From contig JBOZIK010000001.1 in assembly GCA_051453625.1 (NCBI GenBank), positions 275,065,102 through 275,123,973 of the forward strand: a DNA stretch of 58,872 nt, given 5' to 3'. Within the stretch, counting starts at the first letter, position 1, and every line of letters starts with the position of its first letter. This document shows, piece after piece, positions 1 through 12,484 of this stretch. Position numbers and translations under genes: made by a program. The stretch is from Welwitschia mirabilis. Taxonomy: Eukaryota > Gnetophyta > Gnetopsida > Welwitschiales. The notes below the pieces were generated by a model that saw only the letters and a program-made list of their open reading frames with translations, searched no databases and was not told the DNA's origin.

Positions 1-73
1 CAAGAAACTACTGGATCAATATCCAAAAGGTAGAAAGAATTGAACATGTTCTAAGTAAGGCTACTTCATGTGG

Positions 74-190
74 GGTCAACCTAACATTTTTCTAAGTGCG
101 ACTGGACATTGTTAGGTCTAACCAACATTTCTGTAAGTGTGACTAAACATTGTTAGGTCTACCCAACATTCTGTAAGGGTGACCTAATGG
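74..190. repeat. 41-bp tandem repeat, about 2.7 units
   Basis: Units begin with GGTC at 74, 115 and 156, so the period is 41 bp. Each unit has the pattern GGTCNACC, CAACAT, TAAGTGNGACT and ACATTGTTA with a few substitutions. It lies outside any gene and may be part of a decayed LTR or satellite. Confidence 0.75.
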
Positions 191-204
191 GCAGACTGTC
201 AAAA

Positions 205-480
205 TCTAACAGTTTTAATCCTTTCATTATTATTACATAATCATTTGGCATTAATTAATTTTTATGTAAGATTAATTCTTAAGTAGATCTCATGCTTTCA
301 TTGCATAATTCATTTGGCACTAGCTATATTTAAATAGGACCATTTCAAGAATTAGTTTTAATCCTTTCATTATTATTACACATTTATTTGACATTAGGAA
401 TATATACATAGGAGGAATTCTAAGTTAGTTTCAATCTTTTGTTATTACTACACAATTATTTGGCATTGGTAATATTAAGG
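205..480. repeat. Diverged 69-74-bp tandem repeat, four units
   Basis: The block CTTTCATTATTATTACA followed by CATTTGGCATTA recurs with changes near 221, 295, 364 and 436, giving spacings of about 74, 69 and 72 bp. It directly follows the 41-bp array, so this end of the window holds two unrelated arrays side by side. Confidence 0.65.
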
Positions 481-599
481 TGGAGCTCACTTAATTGTTA
501 ATGTTGGTATATAGGAACCATTAGAGTAAAGGTGAAGAGTTAGATAAATTAGCTAGATCCTTGAAGAATTTTCATTCACTTGCATCATCAACCAAAGAT

Positions 600-2500
600 T
601 ATTTCATCTCAAACTTCCTAATTTTTTAGTTTGTTTTATTTTTCGTTTTAAGTTGTCATAATTATGTAGGTTTTTAAAAATTTACCACATATATCCCTGT
701 GAAATAATAATTTTGAGTGTGAATTCAAATAATTCTAAATCACTACAAAACTATGGTCATCTTGCTTAAGAGATAAGGATGAAAATACAATGGTTGGTTT
801 ATGGAGTTGTTTAGAAAAAGATGGGGGTTTCTCAAAGGATGGATCACATTTTGGCTCTTTGCTAATGTTCTTTTACTCATTAAGGTTATTAGGGGATTCC
901 TCCTCATGTAGTTGTTTAAGTAATATTGGTTGTGATTTAATGTTATCTGGATTGATGTCTCTTAATGGCTTATCCTTTATTATAGAACTCTCTAAGGTAT
1001 AGCCTTTCCCACACAATTGTTCATCATTGTTTGATGTGTTTAATCCAACTTCAAAGTATAGCCTGCTTGTACATAATCATTTACTCTCTAATTCATTTAT
1101 AAACTCAAGGTCCTCTTAGATCTCTTCATTAGTTAATTCCTCATTTCTAAAGGATATGGCTTGGCTATAATCACTTCTTTTAAGATTTTAAATACTTTTA
1201 GGATTATGGAACGTAGGAATATCAGACTTTTGTTGGTTAAGAATGTCAATGATTTCAGCATTGGTCTTAATTATTTGTTGAAGGATTTGGATGTGGTATT
1301 GGAAATTTTGCTCAAGATTACTTACTAAAGATAAGTATTTCTTCAAAATTCTTTCATAATTGTTGTTAATTTGGACATGAGTATCCATGAATTTCCTAAC
1401 TCCTCAAAGGGAATGAATAAATATTGTTATTAGATGTAGGAAGATGGAGGGTAAAGATTAAATGATGGAGAATAAGGGTTATCAGGATGATGCAAGGGAT
1501 GAAATCAAACTTTTATTAAAAATAAGTTTTTTCATATTCAAGATAGGAAGTTTAATTTATATGTGAAGGGTTAAATGAATAAGGAGAGGAGGTGAAGGCT
1601 AAGGGTTATGGTAATTATGTTGGATGTAATCCCCTACAGTTTTCTTAAGTCAAACATAATCTCCTATAGTTTTAGGTTAAACATAAATATGTATGTTATA
1701 GGGATTATCGTAGTTTTTATAAGCAAAGTGAGGATTATAAGGTGTATCATACAATCTACTAAGTGGATCATGTTCCCAACCATGTCAAGTTTTAGAAATT
1801 AACTACAAAGTTATATTTTCCTAACTTTTTAAGTTTTCATAGGAGGTCTAATATCAAAAACGTTTTAGAGAGCTAAGGAAGGGAATTTTGTAAAGTTGAG
1901 GAGGCTTTTAAGCAAAAAGGTTAATAGTGCTAATGAGGAAAGGCGGCAGCACTAGTTGACTTGTGAATTACAATTACAAAGATATTATGGAGGTTCACAT
2001 GATTTCACAAAATGTTTGATGTTATAGGACCACATAAAAACCAAAACAGAAATAAGAATGATAATGCACACAAAACCACTCTTAACGAAAACTAACAAAA
2101 AAGTTTTCAGATATAACAGTAAGCTCAAATAAAAAATTAAAGATAAATCTTAGTTTTTTTACTTTTTGATTGCAACCTACATAAACACTAGTAGACCTAT
2201 AATTAAATTGATTTAGAGCAAAAAAAACTAAAGAAAAACTTAATAAGGATCAGTTTAGGTATCACTAGAAATGATTAGTATCAATCACTGGAAATAAAAA
2301 TAAACAAACACACAAAAAAAAAGAGACAAAATAGACAAGTTCAAGTATCACTGGAGTGGATTAATTCCCATCACTAACAAAATAGAAACTAACTAAAAAC
2401 TTACAAGAAAGAAAAATTAATGCTTTTTTTGAGTAGCTTCCAGGCCATTATTCCTAGCCATGATGCCAAACTATGTTCATTTTAGTATATGAATCAGATT
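600..2500 (-). mobile_element. Possible decayed Gypsy gag/leader region
   Basis: Weak call. On the minus strand near 2440-2475 the text TTTGGCATCATGGCTAGGAA resembles the 'TGGCGCC..TTGCCGGGGA' stretch found just upstream of gag in many plant Gypsy elements, after C-to-T and G-to-A decay. Downstream on the same strand, 1188-1388 encodes 66 residues rich in Q, N, I and L that could form a coiled coil, as in gag. No enzymatic domain was recognised here. The short plus-strand frames at 790 and 1608 look random. Confidence 0.25.
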
Positions 2501-3940
2501 TAAACTAGGTAAAAAACTAGTATTATTCCTCCACAGGGTTAATTAGGGTTGGCTAAATAGAAACTGCATAATCTTGTTTATCTTGCAATTCATAAAAGAA
2601 AGAAAAAAGAAGAGAGATTGGGAAATTAGTGTTAAAATTCATTCAGAAAAATGAAAAGCAAGCAAGCTCTAAGTATTCACTTAATTTTTCCTTCTGTAAT
2701 TCCTCACTTGATCTTATGTTGTACTATCCTCAAACAAACCTAGATTATCAAGTATGATGGCTTGGGTCATAATGACATAATCTCATTCACTATATGGATG
2801 TTGGTGAATTTGAAACTCACTAATCCTTTATAGGCCTATAATAAAAATGGAAAGTATGAACTTATTATGAACAAGATCCATGAAATTACTAAGACTTAAA
2901 TTAATTAACTAATTGAATTTACTTGGTTGACTAATGAATCTTAATAATTACATTATTACTTAAGCATTTCTGGTATAAATTGAATTGTAACTAACAATCA
3001 AAAGAAAATAACTCTTCAGTATTGAATCAAAGAAAATGCATATTACATCAAACATAGAAGGCAGCTAANNNNNNNNNNNNNNNNNNNNNNNNNNNNNNNN
3101 NNNNNNNNNNNNNNNNNNNNNNNNNNNNNNNNNNNNNNNNNNNNNNNNNNNNNNNNNNNNNNNNNNNNNNNNNNNNNNNNNNNNNNNNNNCTCAAGGCCC
3201 TTTTTATAGATAAGGATGGAGGTGGGAGGTGGTTACAAACCTTTTTCTTGTAGTATTAGGTGAGTGATTACAAAATGATGGCATTAGGTAGGTGTTTGTT
3301 ATCTTTTCCATTAGGTAGAGATCATTATGATCAGGCTAATACTTAGCTCCTAGATGCTACTACTATTGCTAACTACTACTGTTCTTATGTGTCTCCACCA
3401 TCATCCTACTCAATAATGTCACATGTTACTTCTATGTGTCATTGTCATTATTACCACATGTTATCAAAGATGCAAGTTATATCCAAGGTTAAATTTGATT
3501 AAGTCTATAAATTTATTTGACTAAATTTTGCATGATAAGTCAAGAACATAAGAATTAAAATGTTTTGTACAGAAGGATCACCAGCACCATGTGACCTAGA
3601 TGACAACACCGATGTTTTAGCCTGGATGATCATCAATTTTAGGCATGTTCTTCAAAATGTAATAAATATCCTAAAAATGTTATGAAAAGATGATAAGTAC
3701 ATAACTAATATAGAAAACTAATAGAATACATGTTTTTATGATAATTTAATTATATCAATGTCTCTCGTTAAGATAAATTAATCAACTAACTTAATCGGAA
3801 TATCAATTTTTACATGTTACCATTAAACCTTTTAGTCCAAACAGATAAACTAAGGGCATCATACATTGTGTAGAGTTAAAAATTATTCTCATGTTTGGAA
3901 AAATAGGTAGCTAGACAAAAAAATCTTATTTTCATTATAT
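2500..3940. other. Gene-free AT-rich stretch with a gap
   Basis: No convincing coding sequence or structured RNA was seen on either strand. A gap occupies 3069-3190. It probably consists of old transposon sequence too decayed to classify. Confidence 0.6.
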
Positions 3941-3949
3941 TATTTAAAA

Positions 3950-5678
3950 TGTCTCACATCAAAATAATCAACTTGTTCATGATCCTTTTAATTCACCTCT
4001 TCATTTTATGCTCGTTGAAGCTTATGTGGCTTAACAAAAATGGAAAGTTTTTCAAGTAGAAGGTGCTCTTCTTAAAAGTATATTCTATTGGTTAAAAAAT
4101 TTAAGATGAAAACTCCAAATAGCTTTTAAAAATTTTGAATTACTCTAATGATGGAATTTAAATTAGTTTTTTATAGGTCATGATCAAATTCTTCACAATC
4201 ATAATGACATCATTAATTTTTTAAAGGATTATTTTCAAGGAGTATTTCAAGCAACTCCAATAAATATGGATGAGTTTTAGTATGTTTCTTCATTTCTTTT
4301 CCTAGTTCTTATTGCAAAAATGCATCAAACATTAGGCACAAAAATAAATCTTAAAGATCTTAAAGATACTTATTTGATATGGCTAATGGAAAAGCTCCCA
4401 TCTTTAATGGTTTTTCCATGATTTTTTTAAAGAGAACTGGGATTTATTAGGTTGCGACTATGTTAATGTTTTAAGGAAGGAATTATCATAGAGTAATAAA
4501 TAGGTTTTGTTTTAGGTAGGTGTATTCTTTTAGATGTTATGGCATTTTTGGAAGGACATCAGCAGGTAATTAATTCTAATTAGAATATGGCCTTTATTAA
4601 GATTGATTATGCTTGATAAAATTAAATGATATTTCATTTTAACTTGTATGTAAAATTTAGATTTTGGATTTTAATTTTTTCATCTGATGCATTATCCCTT
4701 TGTCGACGCAAATTCCTACATGGCTACTTGTTATGATGTGAGTTATTCCTTTTCTATTTCCTACTGTGTTAAATAAGATTGTCCTTTAGCTCCTTATTTT
4801 TAATCATTGCTACTAATTTTCTTTATCAAGATCTTCAATATGATATGCAATAGTTCTTAGTAAGAGAAATTTCATTAGAAGACACATTACCACAATTATT
4901 AAATTTGCATCTTATTGATGATTCTTCTTTCATGATAGCAAATTACTAACACTTTATTATTAAGCTTTTCACTAATATTTAACAATACTATTATTTATTA
5001 GGAAGTGAAATTAATTAGTAAAAATATTTAATTTATGTGGTAAGTCATGGTTAATAGGATTTTCTGCATTAGTCTTGGCAAATTCTACTAGAATCAGATA
5101 TTACAAAACATTTGGGTATCTCTTTCTCCTTCCAAAGTTCTTCTCACAAGTTATGGGACTGGACATTAGGAAGAATTCAAAGGAAAGTGGAGAAGTGGAG
5201 GATAAAATATCTTTCTCTTATAGGTTAGCATTTGATTTATAATCTATTATTTCATCTACCTAAGTTTATTATTCTTCTTATTAGGCTCCCTTCAAAACTT
5301 ATTATTTTGAACTTGAAAAATTGCTTTAAAGCTTTATGCAATCTTATGAAGAAGGTGAAAAAAACTTTTTAGAGAGTTTCTTAAGATAATTTGACCTTGT
5401 TTAAAGAAAATGGTGGTTTAGGTTTCATTGATTTATATTCTCAAGGATTTATTCTAGCTACAAAATAAGTTCTTTAAAGTTTTGTTTCTGCTTCTTTAGT
5501 TTTTACATTGTTGTTCCTTAGGCTCATAAATTCATTTACTAAGAACTACTAAATTAGAAAGAATATTTATCCACATAATTAATTTTTTACTCGATCTAAG
5601 ATTAGCAACCAAAGAACACATGTTTTTCAGAATATTTGAAAGGCTTCACAAAGGCTCAATTCTTCTATTTATTAGAAA
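3950..5678 (+). mobile_element. L1-type LINE, 5' part (RT region), decayed
   Basis: Three-frame reading gives a broken L1-type ORF2. Near 3990-4100 is the linker before RT (phrase like 'EAYVA.QKWKVFQVEG'). Near 4200-4260 is 'NDIINFLKDYFQGVFQA', typical just before the RT palm. Near 4590 is 'AFIKIDYA', matching the RT block that normally continues 'KAYD'. Near 5100-5190 are 'KHLGI', 'LWDWTLGRIQRKVEKWR' and 'YLSLIG', diagnostic of the plant LINE C-terminal RT region. Near 5385-5460 is 'GGLGFIDLYSQGFILATK'. Stops and frameshifts are frequent, so it is dead. It stops where the LTR-like sequence begins (about 5679), and a probable continuation lies at 17138. Confidence 0.7.
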
Positions 5679-7246
5679 TGTATAAAAATTCTTATAATTT
5701 TGCTTTAATATATTATTTTTTGATGTTTGATAGCATGTAAAAATTAACATTTATATCAAGTATTTCAGTCCAATTTAACTTAGGAAAGATATTGAATTAA
5801 TCATTTTAATCATAAAATTATGTCTTTCATTAATTTTAATGTCAATTGTAAAGTTATGTAGTTTCTCATGGTAAATTTAGGTACTTAATAGGATAATGAA
5901 GCATGATGTAAAACAATAAAGGTAGTCTTATAGAAAACTCTAGTGGCACTAGTCTTTCTATACAGTGATATTGATCCTTTTTAAGAAAGTTCATTCAAAA
6001 TCACCTACTAAATTCACCATGAAGTTAAATTAAATTATAGTGATTGTGTTAGCTACTACATCCTTCGGACTCATGATTTTCAGTGATACATGGTAGTAAT
6101 GCTAGAATCTCATGATAATGATGTAGCAAACACATAGCAATGATAGGACATTGAAGTGGTAATGACTTGCAATAGTGGCATGCGACAATGGTATTATCAC
6201 ACATGATGATAATAGTATTTGGAAGCATTTAGACTCAGGGACATATGTTGAAACTATTATGATGATTTTTCACCTAATACTACATGATAAAGATTCCACC
6301 TAATGCTATAAGATGAGGAATCTTAATCACTTTACCTAAAGCTACATGATGAAAATTCCATCTAATGCTACAAGATGGAGTCTTATCCATCTCATCTACC
6401 ACTATAAGCCAAATAAATGCAACAACCTTAACCCTCATCTTTACCAAGCATCTTACTTTATAAATCATTCTTCAGTAACAATAGTAATTATTCATAAAGG
6501 AAAAAAATCTTTTATCATCTCTTTCTAGTTTTTCTCCTTTAGGAATGGGCTAGTCTTGAGGTTAGCATAATGTTTTATTTACAAGTTTAACTTTTCTCCT
6601 TTGATGTAATGTATTGTTTTAGTTTTACATAATAAAGATAGTAGATCCATTTCTTGATTTCTAGTTGTAAATCACTTCATACTTTTAATGCTCGATTAGG
6701 ATTTATTCATTGTCAAGTTATCAATATTTTTTAGTGAATATTTTTATTTATTTGTGAGTTGCATAGTTTGATTTTATTTGATGAATCTTGAGATTTATTT
6801 CTACTTTTCATGCTTACAAATAGGTTATGATGAATTAGAGTGATAAAGGATCTCATTAACACTCATTTAGTGATTAAGATAGTGAAATCATGATTTAAGC
6901 CTCACTGAAGTTGGTATATTTATGATGGAAAGGTGGACTTACAACACATCTTTACTTTATAAAATGCGCAAGTGCTATGTCCATTTTCAAGCTCTTATTT
7001 GTTGAATCTCTTCTACTTTTTTTTTCTCATTGTTGATTTGAATTTTTTAATTGAATCTCTTTACTAGTTTAGAAGTATGGGTTTTACTATGTTTTGCCTA
7101 TTTCCATCATCCATGTGAAAAGAATGATAATCAGTTCCTCATCTAGTTTTATTATAAGTCCAATAATTAATAAGGAGAATATTATAGAGGAAAAATACTG
7201 CTTCATAGATATTATGTATAGGATATTATTGATCTACTTTATTTAG
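5679..7246 (+). repeat. LTR-like copy A of Gypsy/Athila-like complex
   Basis: This segment aligns by eye with two others. Its 5750-5910 part nearly matches 16313-16460 (shared GAAAGATATTG.ATTAATC and CTTTCATTAATTTTAATGTC). Its 5930-6530 part matches 7347-7697 plus 8338-8600. Its 6785-7195 part matches 16640-17037 (shared 'gaaaagaataat' and 'ctagttttatgataag'-like text). The left border is placed at 5679, where TGTATAAAAATTCTT resembles TGTTTTAGAAAATTCTT at 15577. The length of about 1.5 kb suits Athila-type LTRs. The right end is hidden by the gap at 7247. Confidence 0.6.
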
Positions 7247-7652
7247 NNNNNNNNNNNNNNNNNNNNNNNNNNNNNNNNNNNNNNNNNNNNNNNNNNNNNN
7301 NNNNNNNNNNNNNNNNNNNNNNNNNNNNNNNNNNNNNNNNNNNNNNCTTACAAAAAACACAGGCAACACTAGTATTCCTATATGGTGGTTCTGATTATTT
7401 CTGAGAAAGTGACTCAAAACTCATCTACTGAATTCACTAAGGAGTAAAATTTGAATTACAGATATAGGCCCTATGAGTTATTATATCTTAGTCATTCATG
7501 ATCTTCAGTAACATGTAGCAACGATGCTGAAGCTTCATGGTAATAATGTCACAAACATAGACTAGTGACATGGTAGTAAAGTGGTAATAACTTATGATAG
7601 TGGCATGTGGTAATGGCAGCATCACACATGGATATGACATCAGGTTGGAAGA

Positions 7653-8382
7653 ATATAGACTCAAAACCCCATGTTTAAACTATTATGATGGTTTTTCNNN
7701 NNNNNNNNNNNNNNNNNNNNNNNNNNNNNNNNNNNNNNNNNNNNNNNNNNNNNNNNNNNNNNNNNNNNNNNNNNNNNNNNNNNNNNNNNNNNNNNNNNNN
7801 NNNNNNNNNNNNNNNNNNNNNNNNNNNNNNNNNNNNNNNNNNNNNNNNNNNNNNNNNNNNNNNNNNNNNNNNNNNNNNNNNNNNNNNNNNNNNNNNNNNN
7901 NNNNNNNNNNNNNNNNNNNNNNNNNNNNNNNNNNNNNNNNNNNNNNNNNNNNNNNNNNNNNNNNNNNNNNNNNNNNNNNNNNNNNNNNNNNNNNNNNNNN
8001 NNNNNNNNNNNNNNNNNNNNNNNNNNNNNNNNNNNNNNNNNNNNNNNNNNNNNNNNNNNNNNNNNNNNNNNNNNNNNNNNNNNNNNNNNNNNNNNNNNNN
8101 NNNNNNNNNNNNNNNNNNNNNNNNNNNNNNNNNNNNNNNNNNNNNNNNNNNNNNNNNNNNNNNNNNNNNNNNNNNNNNNNNNNNNNNNNNNNNNNNNNNN
8201 NNNNNNNNNNNNNNNNNNNNNNNNNNNNNNNNNNNNNNNNNNNNNNNNNNNNNNNNNNNNNNNNNNNNNNNNNNNNNNNNNNNNNNNNNNNNNNNNNNNN
8301 NNNNNNNNNNNNNNNNNNNNNNNNNNNNNNNNNNNNNATATAGACTCAAAACCCCATGTTTAAACTATTATGATGGTTTTTC
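7653..8382. repeat. 45-bp exact repeat flanking a 640-N gap
   Basis: The 45 bases up to the gap (7653-7697) are repeated exactly right after it (8338-8382): they start ATATAGACTC and end GATGGTTTTTC. Two identical ends at one gap suggest that overlapping contigs were not merged. Confidence 0.85.
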
Positions 8383-8555
8383 ACCTAACACTACATGAAG
8401 AATATTTTACCTAATGCTACAAGATAAGGAATATTAACCACTCCACCTAATGCTACATAATGAAGATTCCACTTAATACTATAGGATGGAGTCTTGCCCA
8501 TCTCACCTTCTATTATGAGATAAAGAAAACTAATTATCCCCTCCTTATCTTTATC

Positions 8556-8570
8556 TATAAAAAGGGCCAA
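8556..8570 (+). promoter_or_regulatory. TATA-like box in LTR copy B
   Basis: TCTATAAAAAGGGCC matches a plant TATA box and lies upstream of the conserved 3' part of the LTR, as expected for the U3/R border. Whether it was ever used cannot be told from sequence. Confidence 0.4.
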
Positions 8571-8999
8571 GAGCCCCTCATTATAAATAATCTTTGGTGG
8601 TTAAAGCTTTTCTACTTTGGAGTAGAGTCTTTCTTACTATGTCATGCTGCTCTTTTTTGTATGTAAGGCATTTCCTTGTTATTAATATAATTATAGTTTC
8701 CTTTTTTATTTCAAGTTGTAATTCATTTGTACTTCTCATACTTAAATGAAACTACTTCCATGCAATTGATAAAATAGAAAAGAGCCTTCTTCCCTTTTCT
8801 TTTATCTCCTACATTTTTAAAATTTAGGTAGCTAGTTTTAGTTTTTTAATAGAATAGATTTTAATTTCAATTAAAAAAGAATAAAAAAAATATTCATAGT
8901 ATAGTTTATTTTTTCATAGATTTATTTTACATTCAACTATTTTCTATGTTTTAGGGCCTCCTTTATGATTTTTCTAGTTTTTATGCATTGGATGTTTGA

Positions 9000-10150
9000 T
9001 GATTTAAGGCATTTAGAGAGAACTCTATCTAATGATAATATGGAATCAATAAAAACTAATGATAATGAAGACTGACCTTTCTCGAGAGCTTATTCCCAAG
9101 GATCTCATGGATATAGTCTAAATGAACCTTCCACTTCTTACAAGCTTTATTATGACAACCTCCCTTCACTCTCAAATGAAGAATTATTAGAATAAATTAA
9201 ATCCCATCTTTCTAACGAACTACCATATTATCACCCAAGCCAATTCTTTCCTTAGAACCTAAGCCAATTTTTTTCCTTATGCTAGTCCTTTTTTTTACAA
9301 TAGCTCTTAACCTAGATAAACCTGTAAAGACTGCCTATAATTACCATGCTTAGAGACACCCTCATCTATTGTGCAATCCCCATTAGATTAGATTTTAAGT
9401 CATTAACTATCTAACTCCTCCCATCCTTCCACAGCTTAGAATCAAAAGAACCATATTTGCATCTTAAGGGATTCAAGTACATTTATTTTATCATTCCCTT
9501 ATATCTAAACATTGTTGATGCTCTAAGACTGACGTCGTTTTCTTTTTTCATTAAAAGAAAAAGCAAAAGCTTGACTTTATACCTTAAAACCTTTTTCAAT
9601 TAGGACTTGGGCTAATTTAATTAAAGCATTCATTTTTAAATGTTTCCCTAGTCATAAAACTAATGCTTTGCGAAATCAAATTATAGACTATCAACGAAAA
9701 GAACATGAGGCATTCTTACAAATATTAGAAAGGTTCAAGGATCTATTAAGAAAATTCTCCTAACATGGCTTCGAACCAGGTCCAAACATTTGCTTTTTCT
9801 ATGAGGGATTGTCTTCAAATAATAGGCAGTTGGTAGAGATGATGAGTAGGGGTATTTTCCTCAATTTGGATATAAATAAAGTTTGGGATTACTTAGAATA
9901 TGTTGGTAAGAATTCTAAAAAATGGAAAAAAAACTCATAGAACCATCTAGATCCCAATATCTGGTGAAATCTACTAATATCTTTACAATGCTTAAAACCA
10001 TTAATGTTAGCAAGTGGATTAACAAACTCTTTAGAAAGTTGGAATTCCTCACTTCACAACCTAAACCTATATCTAAAAAACCTAGGTGCTTAATCTGCCA
10101 TATTGATTTCCATAAAATAGTAAAGGATCATCTCATACCTATTTTTTAGA
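9000..10150 (+). pseudogene. Relic of Gypsy gag
   Basis: Capsid-like text is readable in shifting frames at about 9650-9930: 'ERFKDLLRKF', 'FYEGLSSNNRQLVEMMS' and 'GIFLNLDINKVWDYLEYV', which is the usual plant retrotransposon gag pattern. An open stretch at 9922-10149 (75 residues) ends in 'KPRCLICHIDFHKIVKDH', an apparent CCHC zinc knuckle whose last cysteine is replaced by histidine. Several stops separate the blocks, so no product is expected. Confidence 0.65.
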
Positions 10151-11099
10151 ACATAGTTAATGAGTAGGTTACTATTGTGGGACATCATTGGTAGGATAAC
10201 AAGAGTGATCCTTACTTGAACACCTATAACCTTGAGTAGAGGAATGACCCTAAATTTCTTGGAAATAGGACAATACCCATACCCAAAATCATGCTAGTCA
10301 ACTAAAATCCTCATTTTCATCCTTACCCATCAAACTAATACCATCCAAACAATTATCCCTTATCAAACTGCTAATCACCTTTATCAAATATATCGAAGGA
10401 TACATTAAAAAGGTCTAAAAATGAAAATGTATATAAATTAAAAACTCCAATAAAACCTTGAACAAAATTAATAGACCACTACCCCTATTTTATCATCTCT
10501 TAATCAACATGTACAAAGCAAACTCCTGATGAGTCCATAGCCAAACACAAGAGGAGTGAAAATGGTAGAAGAAGGAGAGATTAATCACATCAAATAAACT
10601 AAGACTATACAACTTAAAAGTAGAAAGGAAATTAACCAGAAGATTAAAGAAAATCAATTAGATGAAAAAAACATGCCCATAAAAATTAACGATAAAAATA
10701 AACTAGTAAAGAAAACTAAAAATCCCTTACTAACCTATCAAAATCATTTACCATTTCCTCAATAATTAAAAATATAAAATATTAATAAAGTCATAGAAGC
10801 ATTAAAGGAAATTAAAATAACATTCCCCTCTCAGAAGCCATTAAACAAGTGCCTTCTTATGCAAACTTTCTCAAGTACATGTTCATGGTAAAGAGAAGAA
10901 TGAATCTTAAAAGAAAGGTCTTTTTAGCACAACAAACTGGTGTAATAATCTAAAATCAATTATGACCAAGTAAAAAGATTCTAGATGCCCCACAATTCCC
11001 ATTAGGATTGAAGAAAGACACCTAAAACAAGCCTTATTAGAGTTAGGAGATAGTGTCAACTTTCTTCCCTATGGTACATATAGAGAACTAGGCTTGAAG

Positions 11100-11380
11100 G
11101 GTCTCAAAATCACTAAACTCTACTTGTAACTTGCTAATAACTACATAAAGAAATCTTTAGTAATAATTAAGGATGTTATTATTATGATAGATAACTATTA
11201 TTTCCTGATGGATTTTGTAGTTCTAGATATGAAAAAAAACCAACCAATTACATAGTTCTTGTCACCCTAGGAAGACCTTTCCTTGCATCCTATAATACCT
11301 TCATTAACTATAAGAATAGCCTAATAAAAATTTCATTTGACAACATGATAATCAAGTTATTTTTTTTTTAGTGCTATGAA
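11100..11380 (+). pseudogene. Relic of Gypsy aspartic protease
   Basis: The translation reads 'LVIIKDVIIMIDNYYF' then 'DFVVLDMKK', followed after a frameshift by 'TLGRPFLASYNTFINYKN'. The 'VLDM' and 'LGRPFL' words are the signature of the Athila-type protease region. The catalytic D-S/T-G triad was not found intact. Confidence 0.6.
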
Positions 11381-11779
11381 ATTATATCCTACTGATGACA
11401 TAATTGAGCATATGGATAAGATAGAAAAATCTAATGCTTGATTAAGAACTTTTCACATATAACTAAGATGCCCCCATATCTGATTTTTTCCAAAAAGAAG
11501 AATCTTATATTATCACTCAAAATGAACCTTGCATTGAACTTAAGCCACCTCCCTATGATCTTAAATATGCCTTTTTAGGAAGTGACTCTACTCTTTTGGT
11601 GGTGATTAGTCCTTCCATGTCTTTCTTATAAGAAAACACATTACTAAATAGTTCAAAGAAGTACAAGTAAGCCATTGGTTAGACACTGTTTAACATTAGA
11701 GGAATTAATCCTAGTGCCTAAATACACCACATATATCTCATAGAAAATTCCAAACCTTCCATAAGAAGGTGAATCAACC

Positions 11780-12480
11780 CAACATTAATGGATGTAGTGA
11801 AAAATGAAATGATAAAACTTATGGATGATAGAATCATCTACCTTATTTCTAACAAATAGGTAAGTCTAATCCTAACTATAGCTAAGAAATCTAGAGTAAT
11901 CTTCATGCCCAGTGAATAGAATTAATTCATCACTACTAGGCCAATGATAAAATGGAGAATGTGCATCAACTATAGAAAACCTAATGTAATCACTAGAAAA
12001 GATCATTTTCCTTTTTCATTCTCTAACTAAATTCTTGAATCAACTTACTAGACATCCTTATTACTATTTCTTAGATGGATAATCTAAGTATAATCAAACT
12101 GAAATTTCTCATGAGAACCTAGATAAAACTATGCTTACTTTCTCCTATGAAACATTGTCACACAAACGAATGCCCTTTGGCATTTGTAATTCCCCTATCA
12201 TGTTTCAATTATATATTCTTAGCTTTTTTTTTTTTGACTTGTTAGATTCGTGCACAGAAATTTTCATAGATGATTTTTCTATTTATAGATCTTGCTTCAA
12301 CCAATTCCTTGGTAACTTAGAATTTATCCTCATTAGATGCATTGAAAAATGTCTTATCCAAAATTGGGAAAAATGTTGTTTTATGATTAACAAAGGCATA
12401 ATCCTAGGCCATATTATTTCTTTGAAGGGAATCCAAGTAGATCCTACAAAAATCTCATTAATTACCTATTTGCTTACTCC
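11780..12480 (+). pseudogene. Relic of Gypsy reverse transcriptase
   Basis: In order: 'NEMIKLMDDRIIY.IS', 'RMCINYRKPN', 'KDHFPF', then an open segment (12131-12484, 117 residues) with 'YETLSHKRMPFGICNSP' and 'EIFIDDFSIY', followed by 'NWEKCCFMINKGIILGHIIS' and 'GIQVDPTKI'. The catalytic Y/F-x-D-D box survives as FIDD. Stops and frameshifts upstream of 12131 break the domain. Confidence 0.75.
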
Positions 12481-12484
12481 TTAA

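Larger units (their letters stand above)
7347..8765 (+). repeat. LTR-like copy B, interrupted by a gap
   Basis: Homologous to copy A from 5930 onward and, at 8665-8765, to copy C at 16460-16560 (shared 'tttcaagttg', 'gtacttctcatacttaaat' and 'aaactacttccatg'). A 640-N gap (7698-8337) sits inside it. A TATA-like TCTATAAAAAGGGCC at about 8556-8570 could be the U3 promoter. Because gag relics start soon after, this copy is the likely 5' LTR of the element whose coding remains lie at 9.0-14.4 kb, with copy A being an extra LTR. Confidence 0.55.

Noticed and set aside
7594-8398. Long open frames across 7594-8398, and similar ones at 15564-16331 and 37863-38486
   Set aside because: They consist almost wholly of N; the flanking residues come from LTR or intergenic sequence.
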